Made by a program: the position numbers and the translations under genes. Under the pieces are notes generated by a model. That model was not told the DNA's origin. It did not search any database and saw only the letters and a list, made by a program, of their open reading frames with translations. This document shows positions 6,598-15,066 of a stretch of DNA of 64,000 nucleotides, in pieces (positions within the stretch are counted from its first letter, which is position 1; each line of letters opens with the position of its first letter). This DNA comes from Bacillota bacterium (GTDB lineage: Bacteria; Bacillota; Clostridia; Christensenellales; CAG-138): the NCBI GenBank assembly GCA_023459335.1, contig JAEWUO010000028.1:62001-126000 (forward strand). The letters are read 5' to 3'.

Positions 6598-9462
6598 ATG
6601 AAACGTACAATCGCACTGGTCTTGAGCCTGATTTTCATGCTCGTGCTGGTGCCTGCTACCGCTCTGGCGGACAACGATGCAGAGGCAAGGTTGGAGATTA
6701 CGATCCCAACTGCAACGAAAACGCTTTTCAAGTACGGAACAGACCTGACACTCGGCTGGACCACCGTTCCAGAACCGCTCAATGTAACCCTGTTCGACAA
6801 CACCTCTGAGAATGAGACCGGTACCGCGTTAGGCCTTGGTGCGGCGATCGATTCGACAACGCATAAGTATGTGCTTCTCATCAACGATACGGTGTATAAC
6901 CCCGTAACAGGTTACACTTTCGTTGCCGGCGATATCGGCAAAAAGACCCTCACGGTAAAGTATACCTATACGCCGAGCGGGCATTCGAACGCGATTACCG
7001 TTACCGCCGACGTAACGATAGCCGTTGAGAACCATTATCTTGAATCGCTCTCCGTTACCGGTCCGTCGCAGGTGTTTTATTACGAAGGTGAAGTCCTGAA
7101 CCTTGCGGGATTGACCGTAAAGGCGAAATACGCAAATCAGACGGAGGAGAAAACTCTGACGAGCGCGGATTATGTCGTCACCGCTTCTTCCGATGCAGCG
7201 GGTACAACAAATGTAATTTCCGCCACCGAGCCGCTGACCACCGCGCAAAAGTATATCATCATCTCCCGAACGGAGACCTATGACGGTGCCGCCTCGGATG
7301 ACTCTATCACTGAAATTGCGGCAATCCAGCTCATGAACGGCGCAACGAACGAGGTTGCTGCAGCTGCAAAGACTTTAACTCTCGATAGTAATCTGCTGGG
7401 TCTCAAGGTAGGCGAATCGGATACTGTGACAGCAACTCCAAAGGATGCTCTCTCGGTATTAGTACCGAGTTCATGTCTTGTTGTCACCGTTGATAAGCCT
7501 GCGATTGCTGCCATAGAGAGTTTTTCCGGCTACGAAATAAAAATTAAAGGCCTTTCCATTGGCCAGGCGGTTGTGACGGTTCGCACCCGCGGCAATTTGT
7601 CCGGTGAAGCGTCGCTTTACGAAACGATCGTTGTCAACGTTTCAAAACCGGATGTCGCGGTCACAGGGATATCGCTGGATCAGTCCTCCCTCCTGCTGGC
7701 GGTAAACGGAACCTATTCGTTGACCGCAGTCGTTGGCCCCGACGATGCGACTGATAAGACCATTACTTGGACGTCCTCCGATGATAACCTTGTATCGGTG
7801 AGTAGCTCTGGTTTGGTGAAGCTGATCAAGGATTTCACGAGCACCACAAGTGCCGGGATTACAACGATCGACGGCGTGAAATATGTAACAATCACAGCCA
7901 CAACATCTTCCGGTATATTTGCCGAGTGTCTTGTTGCGGTCAACACCATCGCCGTAGACGGTATTGCGCTGAGCGAAACAACCCTTACGCTCTATAAAGG
8001 CAGCTTTAAGACCATTAAAGAGATCGTCACGCCGAGCGGAGCTGCGGACACTTCCGTCCATTGGACGAGCAGCGATACGTCAATCGCAACGGTTGACGAA
8101 AACGGAATGATCACCGCCAAGGGTTTGTTCTCTGGAGAAGATTACGGCGATGCGATCATTACGGCGCAAACCTCCAACGCTACCATAAGCGCAACTGTTA
8201 CGGTCCATGTTATCGCCGGCATATTGACTACAAAACTGACGATTAACAAATCCGATCTTGCACTCAATGTTGGCGAATCGGAATCTCTGAGCGTATCGGG
8301 AGAACCTACCACCGCCACGAATAAAACGCTCATCTGGGCGAGCAGCAATGCTACGGTGGCGTCTGTCACATCCAGCGGCAAGGTGACCGGAAACGCGAAG
8401 GGCACAGCCGTAATCACGGCTTCCTCGACCGATGGCAGCGGCAAATACGTCACTTGCGTCGTCACGGTCAGTAACATCCAAGTACTCAACGTGTACCTCG
8501 ATAAGTCTTCTCTCGACCTGAGCGAAGGCGATACGGCAACCGTCACGGCAACCGTCTATCCGACGAACGCCACGACGAAAACGCTGAAGTGGACCAGCTC
8601 TAACACGTCCGTCGCAACCGTTGACGGCGCTGGCAATATCGTCGCAGGCGCGACGAAGGGTTATGCCATCATCACCGCGGCGGCGACCGACGGCAGCGGT
8701 AAGTTCGCAGAGTGCGTCGTACTCTCGAAACCCAAGATCTACGTCACGGGCGTTACGATCAACTACGGCACGACGCTCGATTTATTGCTGAATGATTCGA
8801 CCTACCTCAAGGCGACCATTCTGCCGTCCAACGCTTCCACCCAGACCGTCACCTGGTCCTCTTCGAACAGCGGCGTCGCCAGCATCGACGCAAACGGCCT
8901 GCTCAAGGGCCTGACGATTGGCGAGGCGACAATCACCGCGACGGCGGACAGCAAGTCTGTTTCGATCAAGGTGACCGTCACCAACACCGAGTATAACTAC
9001 GGCGTAGCGGCGAACTTCAGACGCAGGGTCAATGTCAGAGCCACCCCCAGCGGGCTGGGCAAGCTGGTTGGCTATGCCTATCTCGGCGATACGTTCAAGA
9101 TCCTCGGCAAAACCGGAGCCTGGTATTATATCCAGTTCAATAACACGACGAAGGGATACATCTGGGCCAGTTATCTGAATGCGACGAAGACCTCCGCCGC
9201 CTACACCTCGGCTGGCAGCGCATCCGGTTCCGGAACGACCACGTCCCCGGGCACCACGACTACGCCGACAAAGGTAACCATTGCGAACTGTCTCTATGCG
9301 GTCAACGTTCGTTCCAGCGCCAGCACCTCCAGCACGCGCCTCGGAAAGGCGTCGCTCGGCGCAACCTACACCTATCTGGGTGTGGAAGGCGACTGGTACA
9401 AGATCCAGTACACCTCTACGACGATCGGTTACGTTTACGGCACATTCGTCAGCCTGAGCTGA
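6598..9462 (+). CDS. Secreted multi-domain BIG2/SH3b surface protein
   Basis: Large exported protein of 954 residues. A signal peptide (MKRTIALVLSLIFMLVLVP, cleavage after ALA) is followed by a region of unclear fold, a Big_3/Big_4-like module near 150-210 (YYEGEVLNLAGLTVKAKY), at least five BIG2 Ig-like repeats with the recurrent core WTSSNTSVATVD..G, and two C-terminal bacterial SH3 domains (VNVRATPSGLGKLVG, then VNVRSSASTSSTRLG) joined by a Ser/Thr/Gly linker. SH3b modules bind peptidoglycan in many proteins, so cell-wall retention is likely; the role (adhesion or wall-associated) is inferred. No LPXTG anchor or catalytic domain is seen. The gene uses more A/T-rich codons than its neighbours. 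Confidence 0.88.
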   Translation: MKRTIALVLSLIFMLVLVPATALADNDAEARLEITIPTATKTLFKYGTDLTLGWTTVPEPLNVTLFDNTSENETGTALGLGAAIDSTTHKYVLLINDTVYNPVTGYTFVAGDIGKKTLTVKYTYTPSGHSNAITVTADVTIAVENHYLESLSVTGPSQVFYYEGEVLNLAGLTVKAKYANQTEEKTLTSADYVVTASSDAAGTTNVISATEPLTTAQKYIIISRTETYDGAASDDSITEIAAIQLMNGATNEVAAAAKTLTLDSNLLGLKVGESDTVTATPKDALSVLVPSSCLVVTVDKPAIAAIESFSGYEIKIKGLSIGQAVVTVRTRGNLSGEASLYETIVVNVSKPDVAVTGISLDQSSLLLAVNGTYSLTAVVGPDDATDKTITWTSSDDNLVSVSSSGLVKLIKDFTSTTSAGITTIDGVKYVTITATTSSGIFAECLVAVNTIAVDGIALSETTLTLYKGSFKTIKEIVTPSGAADTSVHWTSSDTSIATVDENGMITAKGLFSGEDYGDAIITAQTSNATISATVTVHVIAGILTTKLTINKSDLALNVGESESLSVSGEPTTATNKTLIWASSNATVASVTSSGKVTGNAKGTAVITASSTDGSGKYVTCVVTVSNIQVLNVYLDKSSLDLSEGDTATVTATVYPTNATTKTLKWTSSNTSVATVDGAGNIVAGATKGYAIITAAATDGSGKFAECVVLSKPKIYVTGVTINYGTTLDLLLNDSTYLKATILPSNASTQTVTWSSSNSGVASIDANGLLKGLTIGEATITATADSKSVSIKVTVTNTEYNYGVAANFRRRVNVRATPSGLGKLVGYAYLGDTFKILGKTGAWYYIQFNNTTKGYIWASYLNATKTSAAYTSAGSASGSGTTTSPGTTTTPTKVTIANCLYAVNVRSSASTSSTRLGKASLGATYTYLGVEGDWYKIQYTSTTIGYVYGTFVSLS

Positions 9463-9487
9463 CCTCGGTACGCATCCTGTCAATACA

Positions 9488-9520
9488 GCGAGCCGCCCCG
9501 AACGGGGCGGCTCGCTTTTC
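9488..9520 (+). terminator. Hairpin terminator
   Basis: A perfect 12-bp stem GCGAGCCGCCCC / GGGGCGGCTCGC with GAAC loop followed by TTTT, just after the Ig-like gene. Confidence 0.9.
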
Positions 9521-9595
9521 TATTCTGCCGATTTTGAACCTTGAGTGAACATTCACAGCAAACAGACGCCAGACCTATCCGATATGCTGCGTGTT

Positions 9596-9604
9596 TGCTA
9601 TACT
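9596..9604 (+). promoter_or_regulatory. Extended -10 promoter, leaderless candidate
   Basis: TGCTATACT at 9596-9604; the ATG follows 6 nt later at 9611, where transcription would start. No Shine-Dalgarno sequence lies between. Confidence 0.6.
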
Positions 9605-9610
9605 GTTTTC

Positions 9611-10495
9611 ATGAACAGAGTCAGCAAACCGGCGACTGCATTATACGTGCCCGTCAAACAATTGAAACCGAAAAAAAACAGGCTCTTAGCGAAAATTCTT
9701 ACCTGCACGGCCGCATTATACCTGATCCTCGACTGGAGCGGAAAAGCGCGGCTCGTCACGCGCAATTACGAAATCGAGGACGCGCGCATCCGCGACGAAA
9801 TCCGTATTGCAATTCTCAGCGACCTGCACGGCGCGTTTTATGGCGATCGCCAGAGCAATTTAATCGCAGCGCTGGAGCAGGCGAATCCGGACGCCGTGCT
9901 GCTGCTGGGCGATATTTTTGACCAGCACGGTCATACCATAAATTCCCTTAAACTGCTGGAAGCGCTTTCCGGCAGGTCCGACTGCTACTTTATCTTAGGA
10001 AATCACGAATACAAATCCGGCAAACTCGACGCCATCCGCGCGGCGCTGCGGGAGACGGGCATTCCGATTCTTTCCGGAGAATCCGTGATCATCCGCTCTG
10101 GCGCTGCGCAGGTCCAGCTCTTCGGTATCGACGACGGCTTAGGCGGTAAACCAAAACAACTTCAACAGATCGCAGCCGCAGGGAAGGATCGGGCCGGCGG
10201 CGTCTACTCCATCCTCGCCATCCATGCGCCGAACGGCGTGGAATCGTACCTGCGCTATGGTTTCGACCTGATGCTCTCGGGCCACACCCACGGCGGGCAG
10301 ATCATCCTTCCCGGGTTCATGAACGGCCTTTACGCGCCGGGTCAGGGATTCTTTCCGAAATATGGCGGCGGGCGTTATGATTTCGGAACACAGACGCTCG
10401 TCATCAGCCGCGGGCTCGCGAAAAAGCCTTTTTGGCTGCCGCGCATTTTTAATCCGCCGGAGCTTACCATCGTCACGTTAAAACCGCCGTCCTGA
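9611..10495 (+). CDS. Membrane-anchored metallophosphoesterase (YkuE/YaeI-like)
   Basis: Calcineurin-like phosphoesterase of 294 residues. One hydrophobic segment near 28-42 (ILTCTAALYLILDW) anchors it, with the catalytic domain outside. Metal-site motifs appear in order: LSDLHG, LLGDIFDQHG, LGNHEY, and GHTHGGQ near the C-terminus. Relatives (YaeI, YkuE) act on phosphoesters at the cell envelope, including lipid substrates for some members; the substrate here is unknown. The reading frame extends to an ATG at 9545, but that lies upstream of the promoter, so 9611 is chosen. There is no ribosome site. Confidence 0.88.
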   Translation: MNRVSKPATALYVPVKQLKPKKNRLLAKILTCTAALYLILDWSGKARLVTRNYEIEDARIRDEIRIAILSDLHGAFYGDRQSNLIAALEQANPDAVLLLGDIFDQHGHTINSLKLLEALSGRSDCYFILGNHEYKSGKLDAIRAALRETGIPILSGESVIIRSGAAQVQLFGIDDGLGGKPKQLQQIAAAGKDRAGGVYSILAIHAPNGVESYLRYGFDLMLSGHTHGGQIILPGFMNGLYAPGQGFFPKYGGGRYDFGTQTLVISRGLAKKPFWLPRIFNPPELTIVTLKPPS

Positions 10496-10502
10496 CGTCA
10501 TC

Positions 10503-10532
10503 AAAAAAAGCGCGCCGCCAGCGCGCCTTTTA
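10503..10532. terminator. Hairpin terminator between convergent genes
   Basis: A stem of alternating GC (GCGCGC on both arms) is flanked by A-run and T-run, so it could act on either strand. Confidence 0.65.
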
Positions 10533-10538
10533 TATGTT

Positions 10539-11078
10539 TTACTCGTAATACCGGATTACCTCGTCGATGGGTTTCCTTGTTTTCTTTCGTAGTTTATCGT
10601 TCGCCGCATAGCCAACGGCGATCACCAGGCGGACGCGGCTGGTTCTCGGCACCGCGAATAATTTACGGATCTTCTTTTCGTTGAACCAGCCGATCATACA
10701 GGTGGAAAGCCCCTGTTCCGTCGCGGCGTAGCAAAACTGCGAAACGGAAAGGGCGACGTCGATCGGCGCGAAATTCTGGTCCTTTAACTTTTCCGCAAGC
10801 GATGCCTTCAGTATGGCGGGTTCCTCCAGCACGACCGCAAAGGCCGGACATTTCTGCAAAAATCCATTCTGCCCCAGCTCCATCATGAGCGGGCGCAGCT
10901 GCATTGCCAGCTCCGGATTCATTACGATCAGGTATTTCCAGGGCTGCCCGTTGCAGGCGGAAGGCGCGAGCCACGCCGCCTCCGCACAGCGCGCAAGCTT
11001 TTCCTTCTCCACCGGGCAATTCGGGTCGAAGTTTCGGCAGCTTTCCCTGCGCCGAATCAAATCAAAATAATCGCTCAT
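10539..11078 (-). CDS. Nitroreductase family FMN protein
   Basis: Flavin-dependent oxidoreductase of 179 residues, a compact member of the nitroreductase fold. The N-terminal FMN-phosphate contact RRRESCRNF and the WLAPSACNGQPW segment are diagnostic, and the C-terminal part (YAATEQGLSTCMIGWF, then VIAVGYA) matches the dimer and FMN site. The natural substrate is unknown. The ATG at 11078 has AAGGAGTG upstream. It follows the HD-domain gene after 3 nt in one operon. Confidence 0.88.
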   Translation of the reverse strand: MSDYFDLIRRRESCRNFDPNCPVEKEKLARCAEAAWLAPSACNGQPWKYLIVMNPELAMQLRPLMMELGQNGFLQKCPAFAVVLEEPAILKASLAEKLKDQNFAPIDVALSVSQFCYAATEQGLSTCMIGWFNEKKIRKLFAVPRTSRVRLVIAVGYAANDKLRKKTRKPIDEVIRYYE

Positions 11079-11081
11079 TTT

Positions 11082-11648
11082 TCACTCCTTGGCTTTATGA
11101 ATCTTGTCTATCGTATCCTGCAGCATCAGTTCGCGAAGTTTTTGTAAATACGGGAATTCCGCCGCGTTTTCAATGGCGTAGGTTTGCTGGAGTTCATACT
11201 CCAGCGGCAGCCAGGTGGAGATATCGCTTTCATTGTGCTGGATGACGGCCTCCATTTTATCAAGCGCCTTATACAGCCGCGCTTCGGGCGTTTCCAGCGC
11301 GTCCATCTCTGCAAAGAGCGCGCTCAGCGCTCCGCGCTGCGGTTCCTGTAACGTCAGCAGAAGCTTCTCAATCGCGTTTTCTTCCGTCTGTTCGTTTTCC
11401 TTCGTCTTCAGAAACGAGGGGATATCCCCCGTGATCGCCTCGCCGAAATCGTGCACGAGGCACATGCGAATCAGCTTGTTCCCGTCGATCTGCGGAAACT
11501 CCGGCAGGATCAGCATCGCCAGCACTGCAAGCCGCCAGGAATGCGCAGCGACGGACTCCGTGATCCCGCCTGCGGTGACACTGTGCCGTCCGTTCGTCTT
11601 GAGCCGTTCAATCCTGCTTAAAAAATTCAGCAAAGTCCTTTGATCCAT
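11082..11648 (-). CDS. HD-domain phosphohydrolase (YfbR/HDDC2-like)
   Basis: Metal-dependent hydrolase of 188 residues. The HD residues are visible: H in VAAHSWR, the HD pair in CLVHDFGEAITGD, and a distal D in ARLYKALDKMEAV. The layout resembles 5'-deoxynucleotidase YfbR and human HDDC2, which dephosphorylate (deoxy)nucleoside 5'-monophosphates, so a house-cleaning nucleotidase is likely but not proven. AGGGAGA precedes the ATG. Co-transcribed with the nitroreductase gene. Confidence 0.85.
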   Translation of the reverse strand: MDQRTLLNFLSRIERLKTNGRHSVTAGGITESVAAHSWRLAVLAMLILPEFPQIDGNKLIRMCLVHDFGEAITGDIPSFLKTKENEQTEENAIEKLLLTLQEPQRGALSALFAEMDALETPEARLYKALDKMEAVIQHNESDISTWLPLEYELQQTYAIENAAEFPYLQKLRELMLQDTIDKIHKAKE

Positions 11649-11698
11649 ACAGTCTCCCTTCGGCGAACATGCGCACCGTGTTATCGCCCGATGGTTCG

Positions 11699-11707
11699 AT
11701 CATAGCA
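11699..11707 (-). promoter_or_regulatory. Extended -10 promoter of the HD-nitroreductase operon
   Basis: TGCTATGAT on the minus strand, about 50 nt upstream of the ATG at 11648; no clear -35 hexamer. Confidence 0.45.
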
Positions 11708-11767
11708 CAAACATTTTTAATTGCCTACATACGATCAAAAAAGAATAAAACTTTCTTATCGTCCCTC

Positions 11768-11798
11768 TTGACTCTCTCGTTACGTCATGGTTTATTCT
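11768..11798 (+). promoter_or_regulatory. MerR-type promoter with 19-nt spacer
   Basis: TTGACT (11768-11773) and TATTCT (11793-11798) are separated by 19 nt, the long spacer typical of MerR-activated promoters. A dyad TGAC-N11-GTCA lies between them, so the regulator probably controls its own gene. Confidence 0.7.
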
Positions 11799-11820
11799 GT
11801 CTTCAGGAGGTGATCTGAAC

Positions 11821-12564
11821 ATGCGTCTTTCCATCGGTGCGCTCAGTAAAATATCGGGCGTCTCCATCCGCGCGCTTCGCCATTACGACCAGATCGGGCT
11901 TCTGCTTCCGAGCCGGATCGCGGATTCGGGTTACCGTTATTACGACGACGCAGCAATCGAGCGTCTCTGGCAGATCCTGTTCTATCGCGAGCTGGATTTC
12001 CCGCTGGGCGATATCGCGCAGATCCTCTCTTCCCCGTCGTTCGACCGTACACGCGCGCTGGAAAGCCACCGCACGCTGCTGATCGAAAAACGCAAAAGGC
12101 TGGATCAGCTGATCGAACTAATCAACAATACTTTAGAAGGAGAAAAAACCATGGAATTCAAACCGTTTAGCACCGAAAAAATCGACACGCTGCGCGGGCA
12201 ATACGCCGCGGAGGCAAAAGCCCGCTGGGGCGAAACGGAAGCGTACCGCGAAAGCGCATGGCGCACCGCGAAGTACTCCGAAGGAGATTTTGCAAGGATT
12301 CAAGAGCAGTCCGCGTCTGTCTTTCGGGAATTCGCCGCGCTGGTCGGCGCCGACCCCGCCGACGCCCGCGTGCAGGCTCTCGTAAAGCGCTGGCAGGCGC
12401 TCATCAGCGAGAGTTACTATTTCTGCACGGACGAGATCCTCGCCGGCCTGGGGCAGATGTATGTCGCCGATCCGCGTTTTACGGAAAATCTCGACCAATT
12501 CGGCGCGGGTACGGCGAAGCTGATGTCCGACGCGATTGCGATCTGCTGCGCAAGGGCAAAGTGA
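11821..12564 (+). CDS. TipA-like MerR regulator with TipAS drug-binding domain
   Basis: Transcription factor of 247 residues. Residues 1-70 form the MerR winged helix-turn-helix (IGALSKISGVSIRALRHYDQ, then GYRYYDD), followed by a coiled-coil dimerisation helix (~75-108) and a TipAS domain (~110-245) with the recurrent ARWGETEAY and W-rich pattern. In Streptomyces TipA this domain traps thiopeptide-type antibiotics. A near-perfect ribosome site AGGAGGTGATC precedes the ATG. Residue 111 is an internal ATG with its own ribosome site. No drug-efflux gene follows directly, so the regulon is unknown. Confidence 0.88.
   Translation: MRLSIGALSKISGVSIRALRHYDQIGLLLPSRIADSGYRYYDDAAIERLWQILFYRELDFPLGDIAQILSSPSFDRTRALESHRTLLIEKRKRLDQLIELINNTLEGEKTMEFKPFSTEKIDTLRGQYAAEAKARWGETEAYRESAWRTAKYSEGDFARIQEQSASVFREFAALVGADPADARVQALVKRWQALISESYYFCTDEILAGLGQMYVADPRFTENLDQFGAGTAKLMSDAIAICCARAK
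12135..12153 (+). promoter_or_regulatory. Internal ribosome site and second start for a free TipAS domain
   Basis: AGAAGGAG (12135-12142) lies 8 nt before an in-frame ATG at 12151. Initiation here would give a 137-residue TipAS domain without the DNA-binding part, as known for Streptomyces TipAL/TipAS. Confidence 0.65.
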
Positions 12565-12574
12565 CGGTTGTGCG

Positions 12575-12609
12575 AAAACAGGCGCGGGTTAACCCGTGCC
12601 TGTTTTGTT
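12575..12609 (+). terminator. Hairpin terminator
   Basis: Stem AACAGGC.CGGGTT / AACCCG.GCCTGTT followed by TTGTTT, after the MerR gene and before the convergent mntP. Confidence 0.75.
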
Positions 12610-12658
12610 TGATCCGTGAATTTATATCCTTCGTCTCAACGTTCCCGGAACAATACCC

Positions 12659-13231
12659 TCAGCCGAAAACACCGATATGCTGCAGCAGGATGCGCAGGCC
12701 GATCAGCACAAGCACGATACCGCCAATCAGCGTCGCGCGGGACTGATATTTCGCCCCGAACTTCTGCCCGATCGCCACGCCCGCCATCGATAGAACGCAG
12801 GTGGTCACACCGATGCAGAGAACCGACGGCAGGATCCTGACCCGCAGAAACGCAAAGGAAATCCCGACGGCGAGCGCGTCGATGCTGGTCGCAAACGACA
12901 GTCCGACGAGTTCTTTCAGGTCGAGCTTGTCCTCTGCGGGGCATTCCGCCTCCTCGCCGCTTTTGACCGCGTCGTAGATCATCTTTCCGCCGATCAGCGC
13001 CAATAACCCGAATACGATCCAGTGGTCCACGCTTGTGATAAAACGCTCGAACTGGCTGCCCAACAGCCATCCCACCAGGGGCATGAATGCCTGAAAGCCG
13101 CCGAAGAACAGGCCGATGACGCCGGCGCGTTTCCAGTCCATCGCGCGCAGATTCAGTCCTTTGCAGGTGGATACCGCAAAGGCGTCCATAGACAGCGCAA
13201 CCGCCGTGAGAAGAAGTTCCACAAATGTCAT
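12659..13231 (-). CDS. mntP: Manganese efflux pump MntP
   Basis: Inner-membrane Mn(II) exporter of 190 residues, the usual length. Six hydrophobic segments in two halves, with conserved acidic residues in ALSMDAFAVS (helix 1) and ATSIDALAVGISF (helix 4), which form the ion path in this family. AAGGGAA precedes the ATG. It lies 25 nt downstream of the GAF reductase gene in one operon. No yybP-ykoY manganese riboswitch fits in that gap. Confidence 0.93.
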   Translation of the reverse strand: MTFVELLLTAVALSMDAFAVSTCKGLNLRAMDWKRAGVIGLFFGGFQAFMPLVGWLLGSQFERFITSVDHWIVFGLLALIGGKMIYDAVKSGEEAECPAEDKLDLKELVGLSFATSIDALAVGISFAFLRVRILPSVLCIGVTTCVLSMAGVAIGQKFGAKYQSRATLIGGIVLVLIGLRILLQHIGVFG

Positions 13232-13256
13232 GAATCTTGCGTTCCCTTATTGAAAA

Positions 13257-13736
13257 TCAAAGTTTGTTTCGTATCTTTGCGCCGACGATCTCCGCCGCGC
13301 GTTCCAGATCTCGTTGATCCTGCTCGCTGAAACGGCCATAGAGCGGACTGTCGATGTCGAGTACGCCGAGTATCTCGCCGCCCCCGCCGTGCAGAACGGC
13401 TGCGAGTTCGCTGTTGCTCGCGTCGTCGCAGGCGATATGGCCGGGAAACGCGTGCACGTCGTCCACGCGCTGGGTCTTGTTTTCAGCGACCGCCGTTCCG
13501 CAGACGCCTTTGCCAACGGCAATCCGCGTGCAGGCGGGTTTCCCCTGAAACGGACCAAGGTACAGCGCGCCGTCCCGCAGCAGGTAGAAACCGGCCCAAT
13601 TGACGTCCGGCAGCATCGCGAAGAGAAACGCGCTTGCGTTGGCAAGCGTCGTCACCGCCCCGTCGGTTTCATCGAGCAGATCTTCGAGTTGCCCGACGGA
13701 ATTATAACCCGTCTTGTGCAATCGCACCGTCTCCAT
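13257..13736 (-). CDS. GAF-domain free methionine-(R)-sulfoxide reductase
   Basis: Cytoplasmic GAF protein of 159 residues of the YebR/fRMsr type, which reduces free methionine-(R)-sulfoxide with cysteine chemistry. The diagnostic core is present: NWAGFYLL, GPFQGKPACTRI, GVCGTA, VHAFPGHIACDDAS and GVLDIDSP, containing the three conserved cysteines. First gene of the operon with mntP. The combination suggests an oxidative or manganese stress unit, which is inference. The ribosome site is weak; an alternative ATG lies 9 nt upstream. Confidence 0.9.
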   Translation of the reverse strand: METVRLHKTGYNSVGQLEDLLDETDGAVTTLANASAFLFAMLPDVNWAGFYLLRDGALYLGPFQGKPACTRIAVGKGVCGTAVAENKTQRVDDVHAFPGHIACDDASNSELAAVLHGGGGEILGVLDIDSPLYGRFSEQDQRDLERAAEIVGAKIRNKL

Positions 13737-13778
13737 CTCGCCATTTTAGCGCGGCGTAAAATTTGACCCGTTCGCACC

Positions 13779-13807
13779 ATTATAGTCGAACCGGGATCGC
13801 TTTACAA
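13779..13807 (-). promoter_or_regulatory. Sigma-A promoter of the GAF-mntP operon
   Basis: Minus-strand TTGTAA (13807-13802), 17-nt spacer, perfect TATAAT (13784-13779). Its -35 overlaps the -35 of the divergent promoter. Confidence 0.7.
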
Positions 13808-13829
13808 GTTTTCCGCGCCGTGTTAGAGT
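13801..13829 (+). promoter_or_regulatory. Sigma-A promoter of the AI-2E transporter operon
   Basis: TTTACA (13801-13806), 17-nt spacer, TAGAGT (13824-13829). It shares its -35 bases with the opposite promoter. A short leader with GCGAGG leads to the ATG at 13853. Confidence 0.6.
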
Positions 13830-13852
13830 AGGAATCGGAAGCGAGGCAATAC

Positions 13853-15052
13853 ATGAAGCTCGAAAAGCGAAGACAATTCATCATCAATTTTCTGTATTTT
13901 GCGATCATTCTCGGCATTGTGATCCTGATTGCGCGTTATGCGCTCGGGGTCGTGATGCCGTTTCTGATCGCGCTGCTGGTCTCGCTGCTGCTCAAGCCCG
14001 CTGTCTCATTTTTCCATGAAAAATGGAAACTTCCGCGCGGGTTGACCAGTATTCTGCTCGTCGTCGTCTTTTACGCGATTCTGGGGCTATTATTGATCGT
14101 TCTCGGCGTGCAGCTTTTCGCTGCGGCGAAGGCGTTTTTCCTGACGCTCCCTTCGCTTTACATGAATTCCGTCGTCCCCTGGATGAACCGTCTCTTTACG
14201 TCGCTGCAGGATTTCGCTTCGCGCCTCGATCCCCAGGCCGCGGCGGCGTACAACGCCGTCTCTTCCAACCTGACCATGTCGCTCGGGGACACCATCGTAA
14301 ATCTTTCCAAACAGGTCGTGGGTTCGGTGACGAGCTTTACGCTCAAAGCGCCGGGTTTCCTGCTCAAACTTTTGATCACCGTGATCGCGACCGTGTTTCT
14401 GACCGTCGATTTCCCGAAGATCAAGTCGTTCATCATGCGTCAGTTCACCCCTCGCTGGCGGGATCTTCTGCACGACGCGCGCGTCCATTTGGGGCGGACG
14501 CTCTGGAGCTATACGCGTTCCTACGCGCTGATTCTGCTCATCACGTTCGGCGAGATCGCGCTTGGGCTGACCATGATCGGCATCGAACACGCGGTCGGCA
14601 TCGCCGTCGCCATCGCGATCTTCGACATTCTGCCTGTCGTCGGCAGCGGTCTCGTGCTCCTGCCGTGGACGATCTTTACGCTGGTCTCCGGCAACATCGT
14701 TCAGGGAATCGGGCTAGCGGTGCTGTATGTGGTCGTAATCGTCGTGCGCCAGATCATGGAGCCGAAGATCGTCGGCGACCGCGTCGGCCTGCACCCTCTC
14801 GTCACGCTTATAAGCATGGTAGCCGGCACCTACCTCTTCGGCGGAATTGGTCTTCTCGGCCTGCCCATCACGGTCGCGCTGATCCACGCGCTGAACAAGG
14901 AAGGTGCAATTCACCTCTATAAGATGACCGATGATGAGCCGGTGCCCGTGGCAGACGCCGCGGGGGAAACGAATGCGGAATCCGCCGCTGAACCGGAACC
15001 AAAGAAAGCACAAAAAAAAGAGAAACGGCGCAAAAGCGACGCGTCAAAATAA
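13853..15052 (+). CDS. AI-2E family transporter (UPF0118, YtvI-like)
   Basis: Membrane protein of 399 residues with about eight hydrophobic segments: two at the N-terminus (residues ~10-45), a long amphipathic middle region, and a C-terminal block including ALGLTMIGIEHAVGIAVAIA and DILPVVGSG. The DILPxxGSG motif and overall layout match the AI-2E/PerM family. Members have been linked to AI-2 export or Na+/H+ exchange; the substrate is uncertain. The tail after ~365 is rich in Glu, Ala and Lys. It is followed by an amidohydrolase gene 14 nt downstream. Confidence 0.88.
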   Translation: MKLEKRRQFIINFLYFAIILGIVILIARYALGVVMPFLIALLVSLLLKPAVSFFHEKWKLPRGLTSILLVVVFYAILGLLLIVLGVQLFAAAKAFFLTLPSLYMNSVVPWMNRLFTSLQDFASRLDPQAAAAYNAVSSNLTMSLGDTIVNLSKQVVGSVTSFTLKAPGFLLKLLITVIATVFLTVDFPKIKSFIMRQFTPRWRDLLHDARVHLGRTLWSYTRSYALILLITFGEIALGLTMIGIEHAVGIAVAIAIFDILPVVGSGLVLLPWTIFTLVSGNIVQGIGLAVLYVVVIVVRQIMEPKIVGDRVGLHPLVTLISMVAGTYLFGGIGLLGLPITVALIHALNKEGAIHLYKMTDDEPVPVADAAGETNAESAAEPEPKKAQKKEKRRKSDASK

Positions 15053-15066
15053 GGCGGTAACGACAC

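Noticed and set aside
13232..13256. Manganese riboswitch (yybP-ykoY) before mntP
   Set aside because: Only 25 nt separate mntP from the upstream gene, too short for this RNA.
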